This document shows, piece after piece, positions 37,136-46,175 of a DNA stretch of 64,000 nt (the first letter of the stretch is position 1; each line of letters starts with the position of its first letter). The notes beneath the pieces are model-generated. The model had not been told where the DNA came from, made no database searches, and worked only from the letters and a program-made list of their open reading frames with translations. The translations under genes and the position numbers were made by a program. The stretch comes from Actinomucor elegans (Eukaryota > Mucoromycota > Mucoromycetes > Mucorales > Mucoraceae). The stretch is from NCBI GenBank assembly GCA_026027325.1, contig JAMSLZ010000001.1:372001-436000 (forward strand). Reading direction: 5' to 3'.

Positions 37136-37447
37136 TTAAAGCTTTGCGTTTAGTTGATCCTTGGTACATTGAATGACACCACCACGGTCTGAACATTGAA
37201 AACCTTTCTTTTCCATGTATTCCCGGATCTCTTGTTTCATAGAATAAAGCATAATGCCTTTTACGTCGTTTTCAATAGCACAAACCAGACTTCTACCTAC
37301 GCTGTCATCGTCAATTGTGAATCTACGACCAGAATGAGCATCTAAGAACCCCTGAAGCTGCTCCGGAAGCTCGTTCTGAGGTTTTTGGATGCTCTTGAAA
37401 AGAGCAGGCCGCGGCAAGTCTTTATGTGCCATATAAGAAGAGGTCAT
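37136..37447 (-). CDS. Small uncharacterised protein, 103 residues
   Basis: A single exon with a good ATG and stop, on the strand opposite ATG16 and 129 bp beyond its stop. The sequence is mixed alpha/beta, with an EQLQGFLDAHSGRRF segment and a Cys pair near the C-terminus (QCSDRG, IQCTKD). No signal peptide or membrane segment. I do not recognise the family. The balanced composition and codon use, and the clean ORF in an otherwise stop-rich region, argue that it is a real gene. Confidence 0.6.
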   Translation of the reverse strand: MTSSYMAHKDLPRPALFKSIQKPQNELPEQLQGFLDAHSGRRFTIDDDSVGRSLVCAIENDVKGIMLYSMKQEIREYMEKKGFQCSDRGGVIQCTKDQLNAKL

Positions 37448-37682
37448 GATGATGATGGGAAGAAAAAGAGTTCAATAACAAAAAATATGTCTTCGCATAA
37501 AGAATGAGTAGAGCTTTTTATAAACAGTGATCATCAACACTCCTTATTTGCGTGGTTGTGCAAACGCCCAACTTCCATGAGGATACAGCCAGTTGTACTA
37601 CGACGATTAAATACTGGAGCTTTTTTTTTTTTTTTTAACGATGTAGGCCTATTTCTGTCAGGTGTCCTTGTCTGCTTTTATT

Positions 37683-38300
37683 GAGGGTTTAGTAGTAGAT
37701 GTAGCAGTTCACTTGAGTATGAAATATACAAATGGGTTGTGTTAAATTGTAACATATAAACGCTGTAGAACGCTCTGAAACTGAAATTTAATTTATATGG
37801 GATACATGCAGCTCGATGCTATGCATTCACAGTTTGACTAATATTCATTGTATTTGAATAGACAAAGGATTTAATAGATGCAGTTACTTATTTTGAGCAT
37901 GAAATACTAATATAATGCAACTTTTTAACCCAGATCGGCTGAACTAGCTGGAATTGTGTACTTTTAACAAGCAAATATGGAATATTGCTCGATTTGCAGC
38001 TATCTATTGATAAATAGGATACAATAATTGTATTGCAGTTAAATTAGTCAATCTACAATTTTATTCCAAGTATAATGCATACGAGCCATCAGGTGGGATA
38101 TTAAACTGAGATCGGTTGTGAGAAGATCTATCAAGGTTTTATGAAATACATAAATTTTACAGTCATTCACTAAAATAGATTGCGACCCTAGTGTTTCAGC
38201 CAAACAATAGTTTTAATACAAGGATTAATACGCTTTCAACACGAACTGTTCAGTAGATGCGATATTGAACTGGGATCGATCGAAAAATCTCGAGATATTA
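37683..38300. repeat. Degenerate tandem repeat, period about 165-182 bp
   Basis: Block A (TAGATG, CAGTT and GAGYATGAAATA in order) occurs near 37690 and 37873. A second block (ATATGGRATA followed by GCTCGAT) occurs near 37795 and 37975. Block B (an AACYNRGATCG core) occurs near 37928, 38106 and 38267. The shared order and similar spacing indicate an old tandem array of three or more units, now strongly diverged. Confidence 0.5.
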
Positions 38301-38752
38301 AAAAGTCAAGACTTCAGAAAATTTAGCAGCATATATCCTTTAGCTGGAAAAAAAAAATTATCTTCTGAAACGCGAAAATAGTACTTTCGAGAAAACTCTT
38401 CCAACACCATATTCTATGTGTATTTTTGAAAATATATAAAAGCATCTGTTTTTATGTACATCGTACAAGCTTAAAAAATTATACGTTAAAAATTTCACGA
38501 TAAATGGCATTTTTAGCATAATGATCCTCTTATCTCTGTTATAATCAAGTTCAAAATGATTTGTAGAGCATCAAAGCTAAAAAAAAAGAGTATAATCTAG
38601 CGATAATATCATATTCCGAACATATGCGTAATATGTACATAGATGTATTTGCGGGTATTTTGTTTTTCTTATAATGCAAGTTAACATGTAATAACAAAAT
38701 TTATTTCACACCCCTCTTTAAGCAGGAAGCTTTTACAAGATCTCAGTGTCGC

Positions 38753-38755
<3 letters not shown>

Positions 38756-38786
<31 letters not shown>
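38756..38786. repeat. Poly(dT) tract, 31 nt, in a promoter
   Basis: Pure T run ending 29 bp before the start codon at 38816. Such tracts are common promoter elements in fungi because they keep nucleosomes off; here that is inference. Confidence 0.9.
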
Positions 38787-38790
<4 letters not shown>

Positions 38791-38815
38791 ATTCTCATAA
38801 TTTTATGAACTTGGC

Positions 38816-39873
38816 ATGTTGACTGACGAAGAGACAAGCACGTCTAACTCGATTTTAATAAAAAAATACTGGCATTTGGATATTGATGGTTCAGACAATT
38901 TAACCTCGTATAATAGATTGATCAAATTCTTAGAAGCCGATCAAGCCAAATACCTGTACATGTTTATTGGTACAATAGTTAATGGAAAACGAACAGATTG
39001 CGATCGAGGCAAGGTGATTTCAGAGTGTCTGCTATATTTTCAGAATAATGGCATTCAATATCGAAGTAAAGCTCAAATAAGACATAGACTGTCGCGATTA
39101 ATGAAAGAGTTTGGTGAAGCCCATGAGCTATCATATACACCCGAAGCCAATATTGAAGGTTCAGACGTGAACAGTAAGTCAAAACTAGAGTACTATTTAG
39201 TGTCAGTCATGACTAACATCTATATAAAGGGGAAATGCTTGCACTTTGTCCTGCGTATGAGACGCTACGACCTTGGATTATGAATCGATATGAAGATCCT
39301 TGCTCCATCTTTGCAGTAGCATATAAATCAAATGCCTACTATAATTTAAAACAAGAGGAAGAAGAGGAAGAAAATAACGACAAGAGTAACAAAGCATTAT
39401 ATCAGAATAAACCCTTGTATAAGCGCCAGATCATACATAATCGAGAAAAGCAACCCATTGATCATCATGCCAGTATACCATACTCTTCAGTCTCTGCTCG
39501 ATCAACACCAGTACCTACAGTAGCAGAATTGTCAACACTACCACATAGCATAGCAAGAGTCGAAACACGACCAGATATACCAAGAGAATCATCACAACCC
39601 ACTGACACTTATTCGGTGTCGGAAACAGTGCCGGTCAGAAAAAACAAAAGGAAGGCAGTGGATGACCTTGAGGTCGAGCTTGATGATCCACTCTCTAGAA
39701 ACGACAGGCTTATAGCAAAGATGAAATACGATATCGCAGAATTAAAGATCAAATTCATGTTGCAAGTGATAAAGGAAGAGGGTTTTTCATATAGTCAAAA
39801 AGAAAAGATCATTGATGAAATACTGTTTGAAGTGTATACTACTGACAAGTATAATACCCATAAAATGAAATAA
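38816..39873 (+). CDS. Myb/SANT-like DNA-binding domain protein
   Basis: Two exons (38816-39173 and 39230-39873) give 333 residues. Residues 25-110 follow the Myb/SANT-like trihelix pattern: a helix with NRLIKFLEAD, a second helix starting GKVISECLLYF, and a recognition-type helix RSKAQIRHRLSRLMKEF. Aromatic positions are partly replaced by Leu or Tyr, as in the divergent trihelix type. The middle is disordered with a Glu run, and the tail has a basic patch (RKNKRKAV, a possible nuclear signal) and a C-terminal coiled helix. This looks like a fungal lineage-specific transcription factor or a domesticated transposon-derived protein. No transposase domain is present. Confidence 0.6.
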
Positions 39874-39889
39874 AGCATGTAGTTTATTA

Positions 39890-41091
39890 CTAGCCCAAGA
39901 TGTCATCTAGCCATGCTTCATCATCCATTGCTGATTCTTCTTGCTTTTTTATGGGCTTCTTTATTGATCCGGGCTTGGGCAATGCAGTTCTCTTGATAGG
40001 CACCGGCTTTTGTTCTAGTGCTAATAATTCATCTAGATCATCAGAGACTGCTGGTTCAGAAACTACTGGTTCAGAAACTGCTGGTTCAGAAACTGCCGCT
40101 GTCGGGATAGTATTATTTTTGGGTATCACACGATGGTTTGATCCATCATTACGCAAATAGATTCCATCAACTTCCGATATGACATTGGGTTTCGCAGGCT
40201 GCTGTGATTTAAACAATACATATCCTTTAGCGTTCTTTGAGAAAGACGGCACTATAGGTTTATCGAGCACAGTCGGATGTTCATTGAGCGCGCTTTGTAC
40301 CTTTAGAAAGTAATCAACGTATATCCTTTACCAGCTTTTTTTTTTTTTACCTACCAATTGCTGATTCATTTGGTCATCTTTTTCTTGCAAACGATCGAAA
40401 TCTGTACAGTCCTTGATCATGCCAAGCAATGATGCAGTATCATAGTCTTGAAGTGTGGATTCAAACATGTTGAAATCAAGCTGCAGCATATTTCTATTAG
40501 CCTAAAAAAAAATACAGACAATCAGTATATTAATCAATAGCTCACTAGCTAATCTTACAAGTTCTTGGCTGTTGGGTCCACTATCAAATAGCTTCTCCTG
40601 TTTGAATTTGAAAAATGTAGAGCTTCCTTCCTCTATCAAAAACACCATGGTTATATACAACCAATCCCACTAGCTTAAATTGTTTTATATACCTGTGTTT
40701 TCCAACATATCCACTAAATCAGTCGTTTCTCGGTCAATGCCCATTTCCGCGTCTCTTTCCAACGCCTCTGTCAAGTTTTATCAGTTTCGGAATAAGGCCA
40801 CAAAGCCAAAGCCCTACCTTGTTCTGTTTCTTCTTCGTATCGACTTGCGTTTGACACGAGTTTTCGCTTTGAAAACTTTGCTTGTCTTAATTTTCTCTCT
40901 TCTATTTGCTCTTCTGTTTCCACCCAATCGCCATTTCTTCTACGAATAGCAGTAATGCCCATGCCTTTATCGCGTGCTTTTGCTGCTTTTTTTCTGGCAT
41001 CGGCTATTTCTGCAGCCGATGAATCACCAGCAAGTTTCTTGCGAGCTTGGTATTTACGGGATTCTTTTGATTTATGTTCATCGGGCCTCAT
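39890..41091 (-). CDS. AVEN-like protein (cell-death/checkpoint regulator family)
   Basis: Five exons join in frame to about 326 residues; introns lie near 40772-40817, 40635-40693, 40502-40560 and 40302-40355. The N-terminus is basic and Ala/Lys-rich with a coiled stretch. The family core is KRKLVSNASRYEEE, close to the KRKIVSNWDRY block of animal Aven, followed by TFFKFKQEK (Aven: FRFAEEK) and the LQLDFNMFESTLQ helix. A disordered part with VSEPA repeats leads to DDLDELLALEQK and the terminal DEAWLDDILG, matching Aven's acidic end (ELEDWLDSMIS). Animal Aven binds Bcl-xL and Apaf-1 and activates ATM; in fungi the role is unknown. It is divergent from the pyrophosphatase gene, with 158 bp between start codons. 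Confidence 0.7.
40047..40091 (-). repeat. In-frame 15-bp minisatellite, three units
   Basis: Three near-identical 15-base units (ACTGCTGGTTCAGAA on the plus strand) encode Val-Ser-Glu-Pro-Ala/Val repeats in the disordered part of the AVEN-like protein. A partial fourth unit follows. Confidence 0.9.
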
Positions 41092-41249
41092 TTTCTTTTG
41101 TACAAGATTAACAGAAAAAGAAAAAATAAAACAAGCGTATCACTTTGTGAAAAAACATAGTTTCACCATATGTTTTCAAGCTCCGAGTTTTTTTTTGACA
41201 TTTTGCAGTGTGGTGTCCCTGGCAGTTTTTTTTTTTTTTAACTTATAGA

Positions 41250-42551
41250 ATGAACATCCTAACAGGCAGATCTCTTTTGAGAAACTCTTTTGTAAGATTC
41301 TCTTCAACTTATAGAACCGTTGCTGTCGGTAAACCCTTTACAGCAGCTCACCGTGTTTTTTTGGGTAATAATTATCACAAGGTCCCGAAACGTGTGTACT
41401 AAACCCTTCTTTATAGAAAAGGACGGCAAAGTCATTTCTCCTTTCCATGACATTCCACTTTATGCCGATCAACCTGAAAAGGGTATTGTCAATATGGTTG
41501 TTGAAATTCCTCGATGGACCAACGCCAAAGTAGAGGTATGATACTCTGTATGTGCGCCATAGGGAAACAAACTAACAGTAGCCCATAGATTGCTATTGGA
41601 GAAAAGTTCAATCCTTTAAAGCAAGACGTTAAAAAGAACAAACCTCGATTCGTACGTAACTGTTTCCCTTACAAAGGATATATTTGGAACTATGGCGCAT
41701 TACCACAGGTAGATCCACTTTGTTATATATTTGCTTAAGAAAATAACAGTTTCCTATTCAAGACTTGGGAAGATCCTACTTTTATTCATAGTGAAACCCA
41801 AGCTCGAGGTGATAATGATCCAATTGATGTGGTTGAGATTGGTGAAGCTATTGGTAAGCAAGGCCAAGTCAAACAAGTGAAAGTTTTGGGTATCATGGCT
41901 ATGTTGGATGAGGGAGAAACGGATTGGAAAGTGATTGCTATCGATATCAAGGATCCTATGGCATCCAAACTAAATGGTAAGTACAAAAAAAAAAGACATT
42001 GGCAGTGTTTGATTGAATTCCATGGTGCATATAGATGTTGGAGATATTGAAGACCATTATCCCGGTTTGATTGATGCTACAAGACAATGGTTCAAGATTT
42101 ACAAGATACCCGATGGTAAGCCCGAAAATACATTTGCCTTTGATGGACAGTGCAAAAACAAGGTGAGAAATACAATTATAAGTAATAGATCGATTCATTG
42201 ACCTATCAATGGATAGGAATATGCCAAAACCGTCGTTGCTGAAACTCATGAAGCCTGGAAAAACTTGATTGAAGGAAAAGTGCCCAACACGGCTGAAACT
42301 CACAAATTAGATGTGTATGTACTACTAATTCGATCTAGCTAAAGAAATTACTAATAGCATATTAGACATAACACAAGCGTAGAAGGATCGCCATTTAGAA
42401 TCGATAGTGATACAGTCGCCATAGAAAAAGACGTGAGTATCATTGCGTTCTATCTAAAAATAAGATACTAACATTATCATTTAAGGATCAATACAAGAGC
42501 ATCCGGGAAGAAGATGTTCCGGAATACGATCCCAAGTGGTATTTCATTTAA
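41250..42551 (+). CDS. Inorganic pyrophosphatase with mitochondrial-type presequence
   Basis: Eight exons (41250-41364, 41417-41535, 41589-41708, 41763-41976, 42035-42162, 42217-42314, 42366-42432, 42486-42551) give 308 residues. It hydrolyses pyrophosphate to two phosphates, driving biosynthetic reactions. The family signature [11 protein letters not shown] carries the metal-binding Asp residues; other active-site blocks seen are the ETQARGDND lead-in, [12 protein letters not shown] and the [11 protein letters not shown] segment. The first 25 residues, with four Arg, no acids and Ser/Thr ([20 protein letters not shown]), look like a mitochondrial targeting sequence, as in PPA2/Ppa2p. The stop codon is 10 bp from that of the convergent CCDC25 gene. 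Confidence 0.93.
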
Positions 42552-42561
42552 TTTATTAAAA

Positions 42562-43451
42562 CTACATAAAGTCTTCTTCGGCAGCATTAATGTCTTCTAC
42601 TTCAGTGTCTCTCCAATTACTCTTCATTTGAGTAGGGTCAAACAAGTCATTGATCTCTTTTTCTGCCCTTCTCTTTTCTTCAGCTAAAAGACGCGCCTTT
42701 TCCTTTTCTTCAAATTCGCTTTGACGTGCTAACTTTCTATCAATTTTTTCGCGTTGCACTTTTTCTTGCATCAAATCAGGGAATCGCTCCACCTTGGTCT
42801 TGTTTAAACGATTCACAACTTCATTAATACGTTTCTCGACAAAGACACGCTTGACCTTTTTGTTATTGTGAAAGGTCACTTGCCCAGTTTCCATGCCAGG
42901 TGTTTTCTTGAGATTATCCCAAGGTGTATAGATGACAGTGATGCCGTTCTTCTTGTTGCCTTCGATACTGTTGGCTTTTACAAGTTGTGCACAGTCATCC
43001 ACTACCTCTGGAGGTATATCGAGCCACGTTTGACCGGGCTGTAATCGAACATAGACATGGGCACTGGATAACTTGTCGACGTGAAACTATAATCACGAAC
43101 TGAGTATTGTATTTTTTTTTTTTTTTTTCAGTGGATATATTTTATTTTACCCTATCAGTAAAAGCGTCAGTTGCTCTGATAATACGTCTCTTCTATGGGT
43201 TTACATACCAAATATCCTCAGGAAAACCATATCGAATCAAATCGTCGTCTGAGATAATACACTACTATGAATAAAGAGTTTATCAAAGATAGAGACAAAC
43301 CAAACAACTTACTTTCAAACTTGTCTTTACCCATATAAATGGTGACAGGTGGGTCAACAACTAGCAATAAAAGTTATATACTTGTTAAAATCGTAGTATA
43401 GATAAATTCGTCTTTCTATTACATACTGTTGCTAGTATAATACAAGACCAT
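42562..43451 (-). CDS. CCDC25/Jlp2 homologue (NFACT-R domain)
   Basis: Four exons (43451-43427, 43360-43313, 43248-43205, 43086-42562) give 213 residues, as in human CCDC25 (208). The order of blocks is that of the family: MVLYYTSN, then [50 protein letters not shown] and a C-terminal coiled coil that ends in an acidic EEDFM. The NFACT-R domain is shared with the ribosome-quality-control protein NEMF/Rqc2. Animal CCDC25 has been reported as a surface DNA sensor; yeast Jlp2 is poorly known. The intron before FHVDK holds an 18-19 base T/A run. The third junction adds a Tyr between EDIW and FHVD, so its donor is slightly uncertain. Confidence 0.9.
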
Positions 43452-43632
43452 GCTGCTAATGGAGTATTAGTAGTAATAGAGTGGTGCTGGTAGAAAGCAA
43501 ATGGTGCCTTTTTGAATATCAAAAGGCTTACAATAGGACTGTTTTTCCTTTCATGCTTTAATTGGATTTCCATTACGCTTTTTGATTTTTTTCTCGAGAA
43601 ATCAGGTTTCTCTTCCATTAGAATTGTTCAAA

Positions 43633-44158
43633 ATGAAGGCTCAAAATAACAAAAGAAAGATGAAGAATACCGAAATTCTATCAGCTGGTAGTAAAGTCTA
43701 TGCCAAGAAGAGAAAGGCTAGAAAAGAAACTGTTGAAAGTGTAGAATTTGACGAGGCCAGCCGAACGTAAGCAAAGCTTTTTTTTATATATGTATATATT
43801 CAGCACGAAATAGTTGACATCCTATTGCAGCGAATTCTTGACAGGTTTTCATAAACGTAAGGTGGAACGAAAGAACAAAACAAGAGAAAAGTATGCTCTG
43901 CTGGCAAAAGAAGAAAAGCTTCGCAACCGTAAAGAGGCCAGAGAACAACGCCAACGTTTAGCAGATAAAAATGTGCAAGAAATGGCTGCTATGTTGAGAG
44001 CCAATATCGGTGAACCTGATTCTTTCCAATCAGAAGAGGAAGAGGAAGAAGAAGAAGAAGAAAAGAAAAAGACGCCTGTTGTGAAAGAGTTTAAGAATCA
44101 ATCCACTTTAACAACCGTCACTGTCATTGAAGATCTAGATTTGGAAGACCAAAAGTAG
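43633..44158 (+). CDS. Rrp17/NOL12-family ribosome biogenesis protein
   Basis: Two exons (43633-43766 and 43831-44158) give 153 residues. The intron splits the diagnostic block FDEASRT/EFLTGFHKRKVERKNK, which is the conserved core of Rrp17/Nol12. It is very basic and helical, with a second Arg/Lys/Glu coiled stretch (REQRQRLADKNV) and an acidic run encoded by GAA/GAG repeats near residues 115-127. Yeast Rrp17 is a 5'-3' exonuclease needed for 5.8S and 25S rRNA maturation; human NOL12 binds RNA and DNA. The size is at the small end for the family. It shares a 181-bp promoter region with the divergent CCDC25 gene. Confidence 0.88.
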
Positions 44159-44912
44159 TGGGATAGTAGAACATCCCTTTGTAACATGTATATATATTAT
44201 ATCCTTAATAAAAATTCATTGGAGAAAAAGATACGCATTGCATACTTACGGTGCGCAAGTGTGATATATTAGGGACGAGAACCGACCTAAAGGTTTATTT
44301 GATTTGATAAAATAACACATTAAAGATATGTTTATGCCTTCAGTATTTTAAAAAAATATCATTATATCCTTTGTTATTCCAGAAATGTTCTTTAATTATA
44401 AACCAAATTTCAGAATTGATGTTTTTCTACTAAAAGATCCGAGAAAAAACAAAGAATCGCGTAACTGTGTAAAGGAGACCTTGTACTATAAATTATGTGA
44501 TCTGCATCGCAAAGAGATACACTTAAAGTTAGTTTAAGAGAGAACAGTGTGCGGTACGCGTATATGATCCATAGGAATAGACTAAAATGACTGTATTGAT
44601 AGACATTTCGATAAAATGATAAATTATGCACTTATTTCATACTAAGCTAATGATTAGAACAAAAGTTTGATTAGATTGTTTCTCTCTAGTTTCTTGTATG
44701 ATACGCATTTTACAATAATCAAACAGCAATAATAACTAATCAACTAGAACCATCCGCTGCTATTATAGACTTGTATTTGATCAACGACATACAAAGGTTT
44801 TTTAAATATTCTCTAATTTGAAAAGGTATTAACACCAAGCAAAAAAAGAGTCATATAGGCTAATGTCACACATTAAATTAAATCACAAAATTTTTTTTGT
44901 ACAATCACCTTT
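44159..44912. other. AT-rich intergenic region
   Basis: Contains the Rrp17 3' UTR (a TCCTTAATAAA stretch at about 44200 supplies an AATAAA signal) and presumably the promoter of the next gene. I see no other feature. Confidence 0.55.
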
Positions 44913-46049
44913 ATGACTTTTCCTAACAACAATACTAGCAATACAATAAGAAGAAAGAAGAGGCTATTAACCTCTTCTCGAGATACTTCAACATTGAAAA
45001 TACCTATTATACAAAGCAACGCGCTAACAAAACCAGAGCCAAAGAAGAAGAAAAAGAGACTATTAGCCCATCCTCCGAGTACTGCGCTATCTGCCTCTTT
45101 GTCAAGACAACCAACACTTTCTCCACCTAATACTACAACAACCGTACCTAAATCTACCGAGCCAAATGCACCAACTACAAAGAGATCTATTCGCGCTGCA
45201 TCGGAAGCTATTGCTAAAAGAGAAAAACAAAGACAAGATGCCCCACTTTCACCTTCACCACCACCACCTCCTCCTCCTCTTCCTCCACCACCACCAACAT
45301 CAGCAACCATAGAAGAAAAGCAACCTATAGTGAAAAGAAAAAGAAAGCTGAATTCACAAAAAGTCGTGATTCCTACCAATGAGTCTTCGTCCGACGCGCT
45401 TGTATTTGAAGAAACGGGCGATGTGAGATATGCCAAGTACTTGGATTCGTCTTCTATGAAACAGATACCCAACAATGAAAAGCCTGCTATTGTGATAGGT
45501 GTACCAACAAAGAAGAGAAAGTTAGTGCGAGCTCCGGTGCCGACGACCGCCTCTGTAATTACCAGTACTATACCAACAGCTAAATCAATACGAATCACTG
45601 AATGTTCTACTACAAATGCAGCAACCTCTCCAACAGTAGATCAAGTGTTGGAACGTGAAAAAGCCCTTGATCTTAGCCAACATTCTATTTTACCAAATTC
45701 AAGTTATATAGCTCATCTACCAGTTTCCCAACAGCCAAAGAAACGTGAAAACTCGGTAGCTACAGCTTCTTGTAGTAGTATGGAAGAAGCAGAAGGATCC
45801 ATACTTTATACTATGGATAATTATACAGTGATGAGTGATAAAAGCTCTTCACCACCATCTACCTTCTTTGATGCTATCTCTGATTTTGAAGATATGACAC
45901 TTCATTCTCAATTACATTCAGAACAAGAAGAAGAGGATGAGGATGAGGATGAGGATGAGGAAGAGCATGAGGAAGAGGAAGAACCCACAGCCCAACAAGC
46001 GAGTACCTTTAGTTTTTGGAATTCAATATTGAAACCATTTACAAAATAA
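44913..46049 (+). CDS. Uncharacterised basic, low-complexity, probably nuclear protein
   Basis: Single exon of 378 residues. Three basic clusters (RRKKRLL, PKKKKKRLL, KRKRKL) and a fourth (KKRKL) look like nuclear localisation signals. A polyproline run (PSPPPPPPPLPPPPP) lies near residue 115, and the C-terminus has a long Asp/Glu run built on GAGGAT repeats, followed by a short hydrophobic end (FSFWNSILKPF). One ordered-looking motif, DALVFEETGDVRYAKYL, sits in the middle. No catalytic or DNA-binding domain is recognised. A long ORF exists on the opposite strand but it mirrors the codon bias of this one and is not a gene. Confidence 0.65.
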   Translation: MTFPNNNTSNTIRRKKRLLTSSRDTSTLKIPIIQSNALTKPEPKKKKKRLLAHPPSTALSASLSRQPTLSPPNTTTTVPKSTEPNAPTTKRSIRAASEAIAKREKQRQDAPLSPSPPPPPPPLPPPPPTSATIEEKQPIVKRKRKLNSQKVVIPTNESSSDALVFEETGDVRYAKYLDSSSMKQIPNNEKPAIVIGVPTKKRKLVRAPVPTTASVITSTIPTAKSIRITECSTTNAATSPTVDQVLEREKALDLSQHSILPNSSYIAHLPVSQQPKKRENSVATASCSSMEEAEGSILYTMDNYTVMSDKSSSPPSTFFDAISDFEDMTLHSQLHSEQEEEDEDEDEDEEEHEEEEEPTAQQASTFSFWNSILKPFTK

Positions 46050-46175
46050 TAATAAAAGGGCATGGTGTAAACTTGTTTTATTTGATAATGTGCTTCTTGC
46101 TAATCAAGACAAAAGATGTAATAACAAAAAAAAAGGTATTAAATAAAAATGAAAGGAAGAGATAAAACATTATAC

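Larger units (their letters stand above)
37448..38815. other. Intergenic region with decayed tandem repeats
   Basis: No gene seen. From about 37683 to 38300 the sequence shows diverged copies of the same blocks at about 165-182 bp spacing (see the repeat entry). A 31-base T tract at 38756-38786 lies just upstream of the next start codon. Confidence 0.6.

Noticed and set aside
37136..37447. Reading the small ORF as the last exon of a larger minus-strand gene
   Set aside because: It has its own ATG, and the upstream region has no joinable exon and becomes the repeat-bearing spacer.
43582..43632. Longer N-terminus for the Rrp17-like protein
   Set aside because: The upstream extension begins at a non-ATG codon and its residues do not match the family; ATG 43633 fits better.
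44873..45598. Long minus-strand ORF (241 residues, hydrophobic, Gly-rich)
   Set aside because: It is the mirror of the plus-strand gene at 44913-46049; polyglycine mirrors polyproline codons and no splice or start context supports it.
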